A DNA stretch of 50,277 nt from an uncultured bacterium (GCA_913056395.1 CAJXMG010000020.1:1-50277); one strand, 5' to 3'. Counted from the stretch's first letter, positions 1 through 8,573 are shown. Program-made: numbers and translations. Notes: generated from the sequence alone by a model not told the origin.

Positions 1-450
1 GGCTGATTCTGGGGAGTGGAGGATCGCTTTGCGGCCCTCGATGGTGTCGTCGACGCCGTCTCCGGTTACATGGGAGGACATCAGGACAACCCCACCTACG
101 AACAGGTCTGTTCAGGGGACACAGGTCATGCTGAGACGGTCGAGGTCAAATACGATCCGACGGAAGTCAGTTACGCCAAACTGGTTGCCCTGTTTTTTGC
201 ACTTCATGACCCGACCACTCCGAATCAGCAGGGTCCCAATCGGGGAACCCAGTATCGATCGGTGGTCTTCAGCCATTCGGAATCCGAATCAGAAGAGGTG
301 CGTGCGCAAATCAGGAATCTTGAGGAGAAAAAAGCCTATGGAGGAAGGCCGATCGTTACACAGGTGATCGACACCGCTCCACGCTTTTGGATCGCCGAGG
401 ATTATCACCAGGATTACTACAAGAAGCACCGGGGCTTCTGCTCTTTCTGA
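1..450 (+). CDS. msrA: Peptide methionine sulfoxide reductase A, 5'-truncated, probable selenoprotein
   Basis: MsrA reduces methionine-S-sulfoxide in proteins and free Met. The reading frame enters from the left edge and runs to TGA at 448-450, giving about 150 visible codons. The start lies outside the window. The frame reads Gly, TGA (bases 4-6), Phe-Trp-Gly-Val-Glu, where all MsrA proteins have the catalytic motif GCFWG, so UGA sits exactly at the nucleophilic Cys codon. Downstream family blocks are intact: SGYMGGHQDNPTYEQVCSG, GHAETVEV, FFALHDPTTPNQQGPNRGTQYRS, and a C-terminal YYKKHRGFCSF carrying a possible resolving Cys. The most economical reading is selenocysteine insertion; known Sec-MsrA proteins exist in some algae and bacteria. 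Alternatives are a nonsense mutation or a base error. A GTG at 16 could start an ORF but would remove the active site. The gene is convergent with cstA, 6 bp away. Confidence 0.9.
19..39 (+). promoter_or_regulatory. Candidate SECIS-like hairpin after the in-frame UGA
   Basis: Twelve bases after the UGA (4-6) a hairpin can form. GAGG 19-22 pairs with CCTC 36-39, U24 pairs with G34, and CGC 25-27 pairs with GCG 31-33, closing a UUU loop; A23 and C35 are mismatched. Bacterial SECIS elements are short hairpins inside the coding region at about this distance from UGA. The apical loop lacks the G normally found in its first positions, so the assignment is weak. A second stem further on, GGTGT 43-47 with ACGCC 53-57 (loop CGTCG), has a G in the loop but is rather far from the UGA. 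Confidence 0.3.
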
Positions 451-456
451 CCGCAA

Positions 457-2244
457 TCAGTCTTTGCCCACTCGTCGAACCACACCGAGTTCGTTGACAC
501 TTCCATGGAGGGATTCCTTTCCCTTGAGGGCGAGTAATCCCTCGGTGAGCATCCACGCCTGCAAGAAGATTCCCAATCCAAGGACTCCGACCTGATGCCA
601 TGGGATCGAATCCCCACTCAGCAGTTCCGCCATTTTCACTGTTGCCGCCCAGCCGACGATAAAGGTCAATGCGATCAGAGGAATCAGGGTCGGCAATACC
701 GGTCGCCCGCGTCGGGATTGCCAAGTGGTCAAGACGACCAGGGTCAATGAAGCAAGCAATTGATTGGTCACACCGAAGATGGGCCAAAGCACGAGTCCGC
801 CCGTTCCTCCTTCTCCGGCCAGAAGCGCCAAGGCTCCTGCGGAGATGACTGCCGTTGCTGCGGCGACATGGCGATTCTCAAGGATCCTGAGGCCACTGCT
901 GCGTCCCAGTTCCTCCAGTACATAGCGTTGAATCCGTGTGGCACTGTCCATCGTCGTTGCCGCAAATGAAATGATGACAACGGTGACCACTGAAGCGAGG
1001 AACTCGATGGCAGTAAAGGGAACCACTTCCTGAATGAAAGCAGCTCCGCCATAAATGAAACCATCGAGACGAACGATCAGTGAGTCGGAGCCGACCCAGT
1101 TTGAGGAGTACTTTGCGGCCCATGAGGCAGTATCCGCAAAACCTGCAGCAGAAACACAACAGAGGATCACGATGACTGCGAGGCCCCCCTCCAGAATCAT
1201 CGCCCCATAGCCGATACTGCGTGCGTGGCTTTCCGACTCCAGCTGCTTGGAAGTGGTTCCACTCGCCACCATGCAGTGAAAACCGCTGATAGCGCCACAC
1301 GCGATGGTGATGAAGAGGAAAGGAAAAAGTGGGGGAGCTTCTGCAGGAGGATTCTGATTGATGGCGGGAGCGACAATTTCCAGATCAGAGCTGCCAGAGA
1401 CTGTGGCGACAACCATGCCGACGATCAAAGCACCGATGGCCGCAAACAACTGGTGGGAGTTGATGGCATCCCGGGGTTGCAACAATTTCTGCACCGGCAT
1501 GCTGCTGGCGATCCATGCATAGATGAAGAGTATGAAGAGCCAGAAGAGGCGTGCATTCTCCTTGAGAGTCTCTCCCAGTGAAGAGTCGCCCCATTCGAAT
1601 GCCAGCAGAGGTCGAACCGATTCGTGAGAACCGATCCCGATGCACAGATACATGGTGATCAACGCTAATCCGCCCCAGATCAACATCGACCCACCCCGTA
1701 GCAGTTTCCAACCGACGAGCAGGGCCAGCGGAATTTCGATCCATACTGCGAGAATGCTTTCGGGATAAGCCACAAAAAGACTGGCTATGACAAAGGCAAA
1801 CACAGCCAGTACCACCCACAGCGCAAGCATGATGAAGATCAGAAAAATGGTCCTGACGCGAGGAGACAGGATTTCGGCGCAAAGGTCACCGATACTGCGA
1901 CCCTGATTGCGAGCAGAAAGTACGAGGGATCCCAGATCATGAACGGCGCCGATAAAAATTGATCCAAAAACGACCCACAGTAATGCAGGGAGCCAGCCCC
2001 AGGTCACTGCCACAGCGGGCCCTACGATCGGACCTGCACCGGCGATGGTGACATAATGATGACCAAAGAGAATCGATCGCTTTGTGGGAACGAAATCGAT
2101 GCCATTTGCCTGTTGATTACTGGGAAGAGAACGATCTTCAAACTCACCGAGGCCAAATACGCGGGTGGAAATCCACTTTCCATAGAAGCGGTATCCCCAC
2201 CAAAGAGAGAGTGCGGAAATCAGAGCAAGGAGGGAAATTTGCAT
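457..2244 (-). CDS. cstA: Carbon starvation protein A family peptide/pyruvate transporter
   Basis: A 595-residue polytopic membrane protein of the CstA family, which imports peptides or pyruvate during nutrient limitation. Recognisable family features are the N-terminal TM followed by WWGYRFYGKWIS, the conserved block FVPTKRSILFGHHYVTIAGA (residues about 52-71), GPIVGPAVAVTWGWLPALLW and FGSIFIGAVHDLGSLVLSAR, then many hydrophobic helices. The ORF is open to 2394, but ATG at 2244 is preferred: it follows GGAGG-AAAGGG and places the first TM helix at the N-terminus, whereas the extra 50 residues look non-coding. It is shorter than the ~700-residue E. coli CstA, mostly at the C-terminus. It is divergent from the symporter operon, with about 110 bp between starts. 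Confidence 0.9.
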   Translation of the reverse strand: MQISLLALISALSLWWGYRFYGKWISTRVFGLGEFEDRSLPSNQQANGIDFVPTKRSILFGHHYVTIAGAGPIVGPAVAVTWGWLPALLWVVFGSIFIGAVHDLGSLVLSARNQGRSIGDLCAEILSPRVRTIFLIFIMLALWVVLAVFAFVIASLFVAYPESILAVWIEIPLALLVGWKLLRGGSMLIWGGLALITMYLCIGIGSHESVRPLLAFEWGDSSLGETLKENARLFWLFILFIYAWIASSMPVQKLLQPRDAINSHQLFAAIGALIVGMVVATVSGSSDLEIVAPAINQNPPAEAPPLFPFLFITIACGAISGFHCMVASGTTSKQLESESHARSIGYGAMILEGGLAVIVILCCVSAAGFADTASWAAKYSSNWVGSDSLIVRLDGFIYGGAAFIQEVVPFTAIEFLASVVTVVIISFAATTMDSATRIQRYVLEELGRSSGLRILENRHVAAATAVISAGALALLAGEGGTGGLVLWPIFGVTNQLLASLTLVVLTTWQSRRGRPVLPTLIPLIALTFIVGWAATVKMAELLSGDSIPWHQVGVLGLGIFLQAWMLTEGLLALKGKESLHGSVNELGVVRRVGKD

Positions 2245-2302
2245 CGGTGGCCCTTTCCTCCGCTGGCGGATCACCAACGGGCTCGTCCAAGAGTTTAGTC
2301 TC

Positions 2303-2330
2303 TTGACCCCTAATTTCCATCTTCCATGAT
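2303..2330 (+). promoter_or_regulatory. Possible sigma-70 promoter of the symporter operon
   Basis: TTGACC (2303-2308) and CATGAT (2325-2330) are separated by 16 bp. They match 5/6 and 4/6 of the sigma-70 hexamers and would give a start about 18 nt ahead of the DUF4212 ATG. The site lies in the short divergent region between cstA and the symporter genes. Called by eye only. Confidence 0.35.
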
Positions 2331-2354
2331 GGTTTGCAGGGATCGGGGGGAGAC

Positions 2355-2663
2355 ATGGCTTCTGAATCGAAAAATGACCTGCCGGACAATCCACAAAAAG
2401 TATGTGGAGGTCATCGCCTTTATTGGCGAAAAAATCTTCAGTTGATCGCCATACTGCTCTTCATTTGGGCCTTTGTCTCATTTGGCCTCGGATTGGCCTT
2501 TGCTGATTCACTCCATGGCATATTGGCCCCTCTTCCGGGGACTCCTCTGGGTTTCTGGTTTGCTCAACAGGGCTCCATCTTCACATTTGTGATTCTGATT
2601 TGGGTCTACGCCTGGCGTATGAACAAGCTCGATGATGAGTACTTCACGAATGGAGACGAGTAA
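2355..2663 (+). CDS. DUF4212 sodium:solute symporter small subunit
   Basis: A 102-residue protein with two TM helices (about residues 30-52 and 73-92). It has the hallmark sequence of the DUF4212 small subunit: YWRKNLQLIAILLFIWAFVS, then PLGFWFAQQGSIFTFVILIW, then VYAWRMNKLDDEY. Such proteins are found with the VC_2705-type large sodium:solute symporter subunit, which begins here with a one-base overlap (TAATG), so the two are translationally coupled. ATG 2355 is chosen because GGGGGGAG precedes it by a few bases; an ATG at 2334 lacks a ribosome binding site. The transported solute is not evident; related pairs are thought to carry small carboxylates such as acetate. Confidence 0.9.
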   Translation: MASESKNDLPDNPQKVCGGHRLYWRKNLQLIAILLFIWAFVSFGLGLAFADSLHGILAPLPGTPLGFWFAQQGSIFTFVILIWVYAWRMNKLDDEYFTNGDE

Positions 2664-4372
2664 TGGAGATCCAGCAGTGGACGGCACTCCTGGTCGGTGC
2701 GTCATTTCTTCTCTACATCGTGATCGCCCTGAAATCACGGGCGAACAGTACAGGTGAATTTTATGTTGCAGGTGGACATGTGCCACCACTGGCAAATGGG
2801 ATGGCTACCGCAGCGGATTGGATGAGTGCGGCTTCCTTCATCTCGATGGCGGGATTGATTTCCTTCTCGGGTTTCGATGGATCGGTCTATTTGATGGGCT
2901 GGACCGGCGGGTATGTCCTCCTCGCGCTGTTGTTGGCACCCTACTTGAGAAAGTTTGGAAAGTTCACTGTTCCTGATTTCATCGGTGAGAGGTACTACTC
3001 GCAAACAGCCCGAGTGGTGGCAGTGGTTTGTGCGATCTTCGTTTCCTTCACCTATGTTGCTGGACAAATGCGGGGTGTGGGTCTGGTCTTCAGCCGTTTT
3101 CTGGAAGTCGATATCACCAGCGGCGTCATGATCGGTATGGCCATCGTCTTCATGTATGCGGTTTTGGGTGGCATGAAGGGGATCACTTATACCCAGGTGG
3201 CGCAGTATTGTGTTTTGATCTTCGCATTCATGGTTCCGGCGATTTTCATTTCCATCCATGTTGCTGATTGGGCGATTCCACAGATCGGTTTCGGGATGGA
3301 TACCCCGGGTCAGGGGTCTTCGCTGTTACAGAGGCTGAACGGATTACATGAGGAATTAGGCTTCGCCTCCTACACCCGTGGAAGTGGCAATACCCTCAAT
3401 CTGATCGCCATCACCTTTGCCCTGATGGCTGGTACCGCAGGTCTGCCCCATGTGATCATTCGCTTCTACACAGTTCCCCGGGTTCGTGATGCAAGGACCT
3501 CTGCAGGTTGGGCTTTGCTCTTCATCGCAATCCTCTACACGACAGCTCCCGCTGTTGCCGTTTTCGCCCGAACAAATCTGATCGATACGGTCTATACCGA
3601 TGGCCAGTTCCAATCCCATGAAAGTATGCCGGAGTGGTTCAAAACCTGGGAAGGGACCGGGCTGATTCAACATGAGGATCATAACAGGGATGGATTGGTT
3701 CAATACGTGGGGGCCGCTGCTGTCGATGGTGAGGGCCAACCGATCCGCAACGAGTTGACCATCGATCGGGATATCATGGTGCTTGCCAATCCTGAGATTG
3801 CCGGACTGCCGAACTGGGTGATCGGATTGGTAGCCGCTGGGGGATTGGCGGCGGCTCTTTCGACTGCGGCAGGACTGCTTCTGGTTGTGTCGACTTCCTT
3901 TTCCCATGATTTGCTCAGGAAATGGCTCAAGCCTGATCTTTCAGATCGCCAGGAGTTGATGGCTGCACGTATCGCTGCAGGTGTGGCAGTCTGTTTTGCG
4001 GGATATCTGGGGATCAACCCGCCCGGTTTTGTCGGTGAAGTGGTCGCTTTCGCCTTTGGTCTCGCTGCGGCCAGTTTTTTCCCGGCGATCTTCATGGGCA
4101 TTTTCATGAAACGGATGAACCGAGAGGGAGCGATCGCCGGAATGGTGGTCGGACTGCTCTTTACGGCGGGTTACATCGTCTACTTCCGTTTCATGTATCC
4201 GGAACTGGACAATGCTGAGCACTGGTGGTGGGGCATCTCACCGAAGGGGATCGGCACCCTGGGTATGTGTTTCAACTTCATGGTCGCAGGGATCGTCCGC
4301 AGTATGAGTGCTGATCCACCGGAAGAGGTGATGGAGATGGTCGAGCAAATCAGAATCCCGGAGAAGCCCTAG
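2663..4372 (+). CDS. Sodium:solute symporter large subunit (VC_2705-like)
   Basis: A 569-residue member of the SSF/SLC5 superfamily with about 13 TM helices. Family marks: FYVAGGHVPPLANGMATAAD, WMSAASFISMAGLISFSGFD, the block GRYYS-like GERYYSQTARVVAVVC, and GTAGLPHVIIRFYTVPRVRD. A long non-membrane loop between about residues 300 and 385 contains D-H-N-R-D-G-L-V, resembling an EF-hand Ca-binding loop, which I remember as a recurring insertion in this subfamily. Transport is presumably Na+-coupled uptake of a small organic acid across the inner membrane. The start overlaps the DUF4212 stop by one base. An intrinsic terminator follows at 4373-4393, and the stop overlaps the convergent EamA gene by 4 bp. 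Confidence 0.9.
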   Translation: MEIQQWTALLVGASFLLYIVIALKSRANSTGEFYVAGGHVPPLANGMATAADWMSAASFISMAGLISFSGFDGSVYLMGWTGGYVLLALLLAPYLRKFGKFTVPDFIGERYYSQTARVVAVVCAIFVSFTYVAGQMRGVGLVFSRFLEVDITSGVMIGMAIVFMYAVLGGMKGITYTQVAQYCVLIFAFMVPAIFISIHVADWAIPQIGFGMDTPGQGSSLLQRLNGLHEELGFASYTRGSGNTLNLIAITFALMAGTAGLPHVIIRFYTVPRVRDARTSAGWALLFIAILYTTAPAVAVFARTNLIDTVYTDGQFQSHESMPEWFKTWEGTGLIQHEDHNRDGLVQYVGAAAVDGEGQPIRNELTIDRDIMVLANPEIAGLPNWVIGLVAAGGLAAALSTAAGLLLVVSTSFSHDLLRKWLKPDLSDRQELMAARIAAGVAVCFAGYLGINPPGFVGEVVAFAFGLAAASFFPAIFMGIFMKRMNREGAIAGMVVGLLFTAGYIVYFRFMYPELDNAEHWWWGISPKGIGTLGMCFNFMVAGIVRSMSADPPEEVMEMVEQIRIPEKP

Positions 4373-5301
4373 GCCTGAGTGTCAGGTTTTTTTCCGGGTA
4401 ATCCCAGTTCGGCCACCAGCATGCCGGCGATCATCAGCACACCGCCGGTAGCCGCGGTCCAACTGAGGAGTTCTCCGATCAGCCACCATGAGAAGAGAGC
4501 GGCCATCACCGGCTCCATGGCGAAGACCACCGCCGTACTGACTGCGGTCGTCGATTTCTGGGCCCAGGTTTGAATCAGAAATGCTGCAGCCGTCGCCAAA
4601 ACTCCGGTCAGGGCGACCGCACCCCATACCGTCATCGACAAATTTGAATAATCAGGGATCTCTTCAAGAGTCAGTGCCGCGATCACAGACAGAACGAAGA
4701 CGGTGCCGATCTCCACAGTCGTCAATGCCAGAGCTGAGAGTTTCGAGGCATAGCGTGCCTTGAAGATGATCTGGAATGCAAAAGCGATGGTGCAGCCGAA
4801 GGAGATCATGTCACCGCGAACGATGTCGAGGTTTGCAGGCGGATCCGCCAGTTGTGCTTCGCCTCCAAAAGTCATCAGTCCCAGACCAGCGGCGGCGAGA
4901 AGAACTCCAGTGATCACATCCCGATTCATCTTTTCTTTGAGGAACAGTAGTGCCAGTGGGGGGACGACTACCACCGAAAGTCCTGTCAGAAAACCGGAAT
5001 GGGCAGGGGTGGTGTAGAGGAGACCGGTCGTTTGGCAGGTGTATCCCAGCCAGAGGGAGAGACCTGTCAGCAATCCAGCCTTCCACAGAATACGCGGATC
5101 ACTCTTTGCAGGTTGCTTCTGGCGCATTCTCCGAAGGAGCAACAGAGGCAGAAGGATGACGCTGGCGACTCCGAAGCGCAGAACATGGAAGGAGTGGACC
5201 GGGATTTCCTCGATGGCCTTCTGGACCGAGACAAAAGTTGCCCCCCAGACCACGACCACCAGAAAGAGTGCGAATTCGGCTCTACGTGCCTTGGAAATCA
5301 A
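4369..5301 (-). CDS. EamA/DMT-family transporter
   Basis: A 310-residue inner-membrane protein with ten predicted TM helices arranged as two EamA repeats of five. Typical features are the first helix FALFLVVVVWGATFVSVQKA, FHVLRFGVASVILLPLLLLR, TTPAHSGFLTGLSVVVVPPL and, in the second repeat, MEPVMAALFSWWLIGELLSW. DMT proteins usually export metabolites or amino acids; the substrate cannot be read here. The start codon is TTG at 5299-5301, preceded by AAAGG and GAGAGA; no ATG or GTG gives a complete first helix. The gene is convergent with and overlaps the symporter gene by 4 bp, and carries that operon's terminator in its 3' end. Confidence 0.9.
   Translation of the reverse strand: MISKARRAEFALFLVVVVWGATFVSVQKAIEEIPVHSFHVLRFGVASVILLPLLLLRRMRQKQPAKSDPRILWKAGLLTGLSLWLGYTCQTTGLLYTTPAHSGFLTGLSVVVVPPLALLFLKEKMNRDVITGVLLAAAGLGLMTFGGEAQLADPPANLDIVRGDMISFGCTIAFAFQIIFKARYASKLSALALTTVEIGTVFVLSVIAALTLEEIPDYSNLSMTVWGAVALTGVLATAAAFLIQTWAQKSTTAVSTAVVFAMEPVMAALFSWWLIGELLSWTAATGGVLMIAGMLVAELGLPGKKPDTQA
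4373..4393 (+). terminator. Intrinsic terminator of the symporter operon
   Basis: Immediately after the symporter TAG, GCCTGA (4373-4378) pairs with TCAGGT (4382-4387, one G-U) around a GTG loop, followed by a run of T up to 4393. The element lies inside the last codons of the convergent EamA gene, where the T run doubles as two Lys codons on the other strand. The stem is short but the T run is good. Confidence 0.6.
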
Positions 5302-5464
5302 TCTCTCGACCTTTCCGGTCCTTCGGATACGCTTCTCAGTTTCTGCCTTCCGTGTTATCTTGCACAGAATCCCGGAAGTCCACCGGGGAATCGGATTTAG
5401 TGAAACGATCCACGATCCCGATTCCCGGGCTCGTCGCAGAATTCCCCGCTGACAAGGGGTGATT

Positions 5465-5528
5465 CAGGCTGTTGGCGACACAGGCTGTTGGCGACACAGG
5501 CTGTTGGTGACACAGGCTAATGGTGACA
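5465..5528 (+). repeat. Four tandem copies of a 16-bp repeat
   Basis: Four head-to-tail units of caggctgttggcgaca lie at 5465-5480, 5481-5496, 5497-5512 and 5513-5528. The first two are identical, the third has one change and the fourth has three. There are no spacers, so it is a minisatellite-like repeat and not CRISPR. It lies in the 296-bp divergent region between the EamA gene and the PPIase gene, 70-130 bp upstream of the latter's start. Apart from it I see nothing definite in that region. A 16-bp period does not preserve a reading frame. Confidence 0.95.
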
Positions 5529-5597
5529 CAGGGGATGACCCTCGATTTTTCGTAATTCCGCCCCCTCCTTTCCAGGGCAGGGGCAGGCAGGAGAGAA

Positions 5598-7766
5598 ATG
5601 ATTCGTAATTGCGTGGCATTGACCCGATCAAAAGACGCCGGTTGGAGTTTCAGAAGTTGGGTTCTTTTGGCCCTGACTTTATTGGTGTTCTTCGGTTCCG
5701 GTTCTCCATCCCTGGAGGCTCAGGAGCAGAGAAAACTGCGTCACATCCTTGTCGCCAATGAGAATGTTGCCAACAAGTTGTTGGCAGCAGCCAAAGCCGG
5801 TACCGACTTCAAGGCGATGGCTCGGCGTTATTCCCTCGATGTGGGAACCAAGATTCTCGGGGGGGACCTGGACTGGGTTTCTCCGGGCCAGATGGAGCCT
5901 GAGTTTTCCCGAGCAGCCTTCGACATTCCTGAAGTGGGCGGGTTTGCCACCTGCAAGACCCGTTACGGCTGGCATGTGATCCAATTTGTGGAGATCCGTG
6001 GGGCTGAAAAGCCAAAGCCTCCAGTCGATCAGCCGAAGGAGTCTCCGCCGGTGAAACCCGATGCGGGACAGGCGGAAGAGACCGATTCCGATGCTGCCAA
6101 AAAGCCGATCCCAGTGGACCCGATGGCGGATCGAAATGACGACCTGGGTTGGGAAGTCAGTTTTTCTGACAGAACCTACTCTCCCGGGGACGACATCCAG
6201 TTCACGATTCGAGTGACCAACAAGTCGGATAGTGAGTTGCAGGTTCTCGATCCCAGGCTTTGGCCATTGGGAATGATCGTCAGGTATCAATTTGGTCGCA
6301 TGAATGTCCCCGTCGTTTTTCCCGGTGACGTTGCAAAGACCCAGTTCAACAATGAAATGATCCCTGCCGGAGGAAAAATCCAGCGCAGCTATTCCCTCAA
6401 GGATTATCTCGGTTTTGAGGAATTGTGGCCCATCGTTCGAGTGATTTGGCGTGGTGATATTCTCTTCAACCGCATCGACGAGATCAAAGTGGACAGCTCT
6501 TTCATCGACGATCCGGAGAAAGCCCGCTCTCGCTGGCGTTTCTACCGCAGTGAAGAGGCCAACTTCAATCAACTGCCGCTGGTCAAGGCTGGAGATCGCT
6601 GGTTTCTATGTCTCTTTTCCAGTGGGCGCACGTGGATCGAATTGAATCCTCAGGCCTACGCGCCACTGCGAGAGTGGATCGTCAAAGATGTCAGAGAAGC
6701 AAAGTGGGACAAGGTGAACCTCGAAGTGATACCTGATCAGGGGATCATCTTTGGACTCGTGGATCGGGGCGAGGCGACGGGGGTTCCCTCTGCGAAGCCT
6801 GTCGATCGCAGCAAGTCGTTGGAAGGTCTGGCCCGGGGAGATTTTGTCGCTCTTCCGACCAAACTTTCCAATGGAACGATCGGTTATGGCAAGCGCTTTG
6901 GAATCGTTCTCGATGCTTCTGCCAAACAGTTCAATGGCGGTATGAAAATCGGCAAAGTAGTCCTGGAAGAGGGCGACCCGATCAATCGGATCGAAGAACG
7001 CAAACGTGCCAATCAAGAATCGATGGTGACACTGGCTCTGGCGTGGCCTGAATCATTGCTCCCGGAACGCACTGCAAAATCGATCGCTGAAGGCGCTGTT
7101 GCACCGGTGAATAAGAAAGTCGATCCGCGAAGTGCTGGCAGCCAGATCGGTGAAAAGCCCGGGGCTTCCCTGAATCCTGCAGGCACTTCCCCAAAAGCTT
7201 CGATACCGTTGGAGCCGACTCTTCAAAGGCCTGCTCCTGTCCAGAAAGAACAGAAGCCAGCTCCAGCGGCCCTGAAGCCGTTGCCCACTGTTTTCATGGA
7301 AACGGACAATGGCAGTTTTCTGATCAGACTCTATGAAGATGAAGCGCCCAATACGGTGGCGCACTTCATCCATCTGGTCGAAAACGGATTCTACGATGGC
7401 AAGAATTTTCATCGCAGAGTGCAGACAGGAAGCAGCAAGGGCTTCATTCAGGGTGGCAGTCCGGATGGGACCAGTGCTGGAGTCCTGGATTACACGATCA
7501 GGGACGAACCCAGCCCCAAAAGACCGGCAAAAGTATACTCGCTGATTATGGCCCGCCATCACACGCGGCCCAATTCTGCGAGTTCACAGTTTTTGATCGC
7601 TCTTGATGATCTTTCCTACCTCAATGGTACCTATACCGTCTTCGGAGAAATCATCAGCGGACAGAAGAGTGCGATGCGCCTGTCAGAAGGCAGCAAGATC
7701 AAGAGAATCACGGTTCGGAACAAAAGGGACCGGGATTACACCTTCGAGAAGTTCGCACCCAAATAA
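5598..7766 (+). CDS. Exported peptidyl-prolyl isomerase with parvulin and cyclophilin domains
   Basis: A 722-residue protein with an N-terminal signal sequence (hydrophobic 21-33, likely cleavage near SLEA-Q at 40-42), so it acts in the cell envelope. Residues about 46-134 form a PpiC/parvulin domain: LRHILVANE, FKAMARRYS, GGDLDWVSPGQMEPEFSRAA, and TRYGWHVIQFVEIR. A Pro/Glu-rich linker leads to a middle region (about 185-330) resembling a beta-sandwich with SPGDDIQFTIRVTNKS. After a second Pro-rich linker (about 510-560), residues about 564-715 form a cyclophilin: IRLYEDEAPNTVAHFIHLVE, FHRRV, FIQGGSPDGT, and NSASSQFLIALDDLSYLNGT. The Arg of FHR and the SQF motif expected in the active site are present. 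Two unrelated PPIase folds in one chain is unusual. The SD is AGGAGAG before ATG. The ECH gene follows after 27 bp. Confidence 0.9.
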   Translation: MIRNCVALTRSKDAGWSFRSWVLLALTLLVFFGSGSPSLEAQEQRKLRHILVANENVANKLLAAAKAGTDFKAMARRYSLDVGTKILGGDLDWVSPGQMEPEFSRAAFDIPEVGGFATCKTRYGWHVIQFVEIRGAEKPKPPVDQPKESPPVKPDAGQAEETDSDAAKKPIPVDPMADRNDDLGWEVSFSDRTYSPGDDIQFTIRVTNKSDSELQVLDPRLWPLGMIVRYQFGRMNVPVVFPGDVAKTQFNNEMIPAGGKIQRSYSLKDYLGFEELWPIVRVIWRGDILFNRIDEIKVDSSFIDDPEKARSRWRFYRSEEANFNQLPLVKAGDRWFLCLFSSGRTWIELNPQAYAPLREWIVKDVREAKWDKVNLEVIPDQGIIFGLVDRGEATGVPSAKPVDRSKSLEGLARGDFVALPTKLSNGTIGYGKRFGIVLDASAKQFNGGMKIGKVVLEEGDPINRIEERKRANQESMVTLALAWPESLLPERTAKSIAEGAVAPVNKKVDPRSAGSQIGEKPGASLNPAGTSPKASIPLEPTLQRPAPVQKEQKPAPAALKPLPTVFMETDNGSFLIRLYEDEAPNTVAHFIHLVENGFYDGKNFHRRVQTGSSKGFIQGGSPDGTSAGVLDYTIRDEPSPKRPAKVYSLIMARHHTRPNSASSQFLIALDDLSYLNGTYTVFGEIISGQKSAMRLSEGSKIKRITVRNKRDRDYTFEKFAPK

Positions 7767-7793
7767 CCAAGACCGAAGGAATCAGGAAGAGTC

Positions 7794-8573
7794 ATGAGCC
7801 CAGTGAATTTGACCCGGGGAGATTCGGGAATCGCAACGGTCACCATCGACCGCCAGAAGCAACTCAATGCCCTCGACGATGCAACGATCGGAATGATCCA
7901 CGATGTTTTCGATGAGATCGCTGCCGACGAATCGATCAAGGTCGTCATTCTGACCGGAGCTGGTGAAAAGGCTTTTGTTGCGGGAGCAGACATTCAGGAG
8001 TTGGCCCAGCAGGATTCTCTGGAAGCCCGAAACAGGGCATTGCAGGGGCAGTCTGCCCTCGCAGCCATCGAAGGTTGCGGAAAACCGGTCATAGCCATGA
8101 TCAATGGGTTTGCATTGGGTGGCGGATGTGAGTTGGCTTTGGCATGTCACCTTCGTTACGCATCCACCAAGGCCAAGCTTGGACTGCCAGAGGTGACTCT
8201 GGGCATCATTCCCGGATACGGAGGCACCCAGAGACTCCAGAGAGTGGTGGGGCGTGGCCGTGCATTGGAGATGATTCTCTCCGGAGAGTTTGTCAGTGCA
8301 GATAAAGCCCATGCCATGGGTCTCGTCAACGGTGTGTTTGAGCCTGAAGAGTTGTCTGCCGGAGTCATGGCTGTGGCAGAGACCATCGCCCAGCGAGGAC
8401 CAAAGGCTCTCGGATTTGCCATCGAGGCGGTCATTCGTGGTGGCGAATGCAACCTGGAAGAGGGTTTGGCCATCGAGGCGGACCTGTTTGGATTGACCAG
8501 TGCGACGGATGATATGAAAGAAGGAATGAACGCATTCCTCGAAAAGCGCAGCCCTGAATTCAAGGGGCGCTGA
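7794..8573 (+). CDS. Enoyl-CoA hydratase
   Basis: A 259-residue crotonase-fold enzyme that hydrates 2-enoyl-CoA in beta-oxidation. It shows VAGADIQEL (the oxyanion-hole region, usually AGADI), then FALGGGCELALAC with Glu113 and GLPEVTLGIIPGYGGTQRL with Glu133. These two Glu residues, 20 apart, are the catalytic pair of true hydratases, so this is not an isomerase-only or inactive paralogue. Length is normal. ATG 7794 follows AGGAAGAG. The gene is 65 bp ahead of the thiolase and probably in one operon with it, the PPIase and the dehydrogenase, all on the same strand. Confidence 0.92.
   Translation: MSPVNLTRGDSGIATVTIDRQKQLNALDDATIGMIHDVFDEIAADESIKVVILTGAGEKAFVAGADIQELAQQDSLEARNRALQGQSALAAIEGCGKPVIAMINGFALGGGCELALACHLRYASTKAKLGLPEVTLGIIPGYGGTQRLQRVVGRGRALEMILSGEFVSADKAHAMGLVNGVFEPEELSAGVMAVAETIAQRGPKALGFAIEAVIRGGECNLEEGLAIEADLFGLTSATDDMKEGMNAFLEKRSPEFKGR

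Noticed and set aside
16-450. GTG at 16 as an ordinary start of a complete MsrA
   Set aside because: It would start just after the active site and leave out the GCFWG motif; the matching residues before it show the frame continues upstream through the UGA.
5465-5528. CRISPR array
   Set aside because: The 16-bp units are directly adjacent with no spacers and no cas genes are present.
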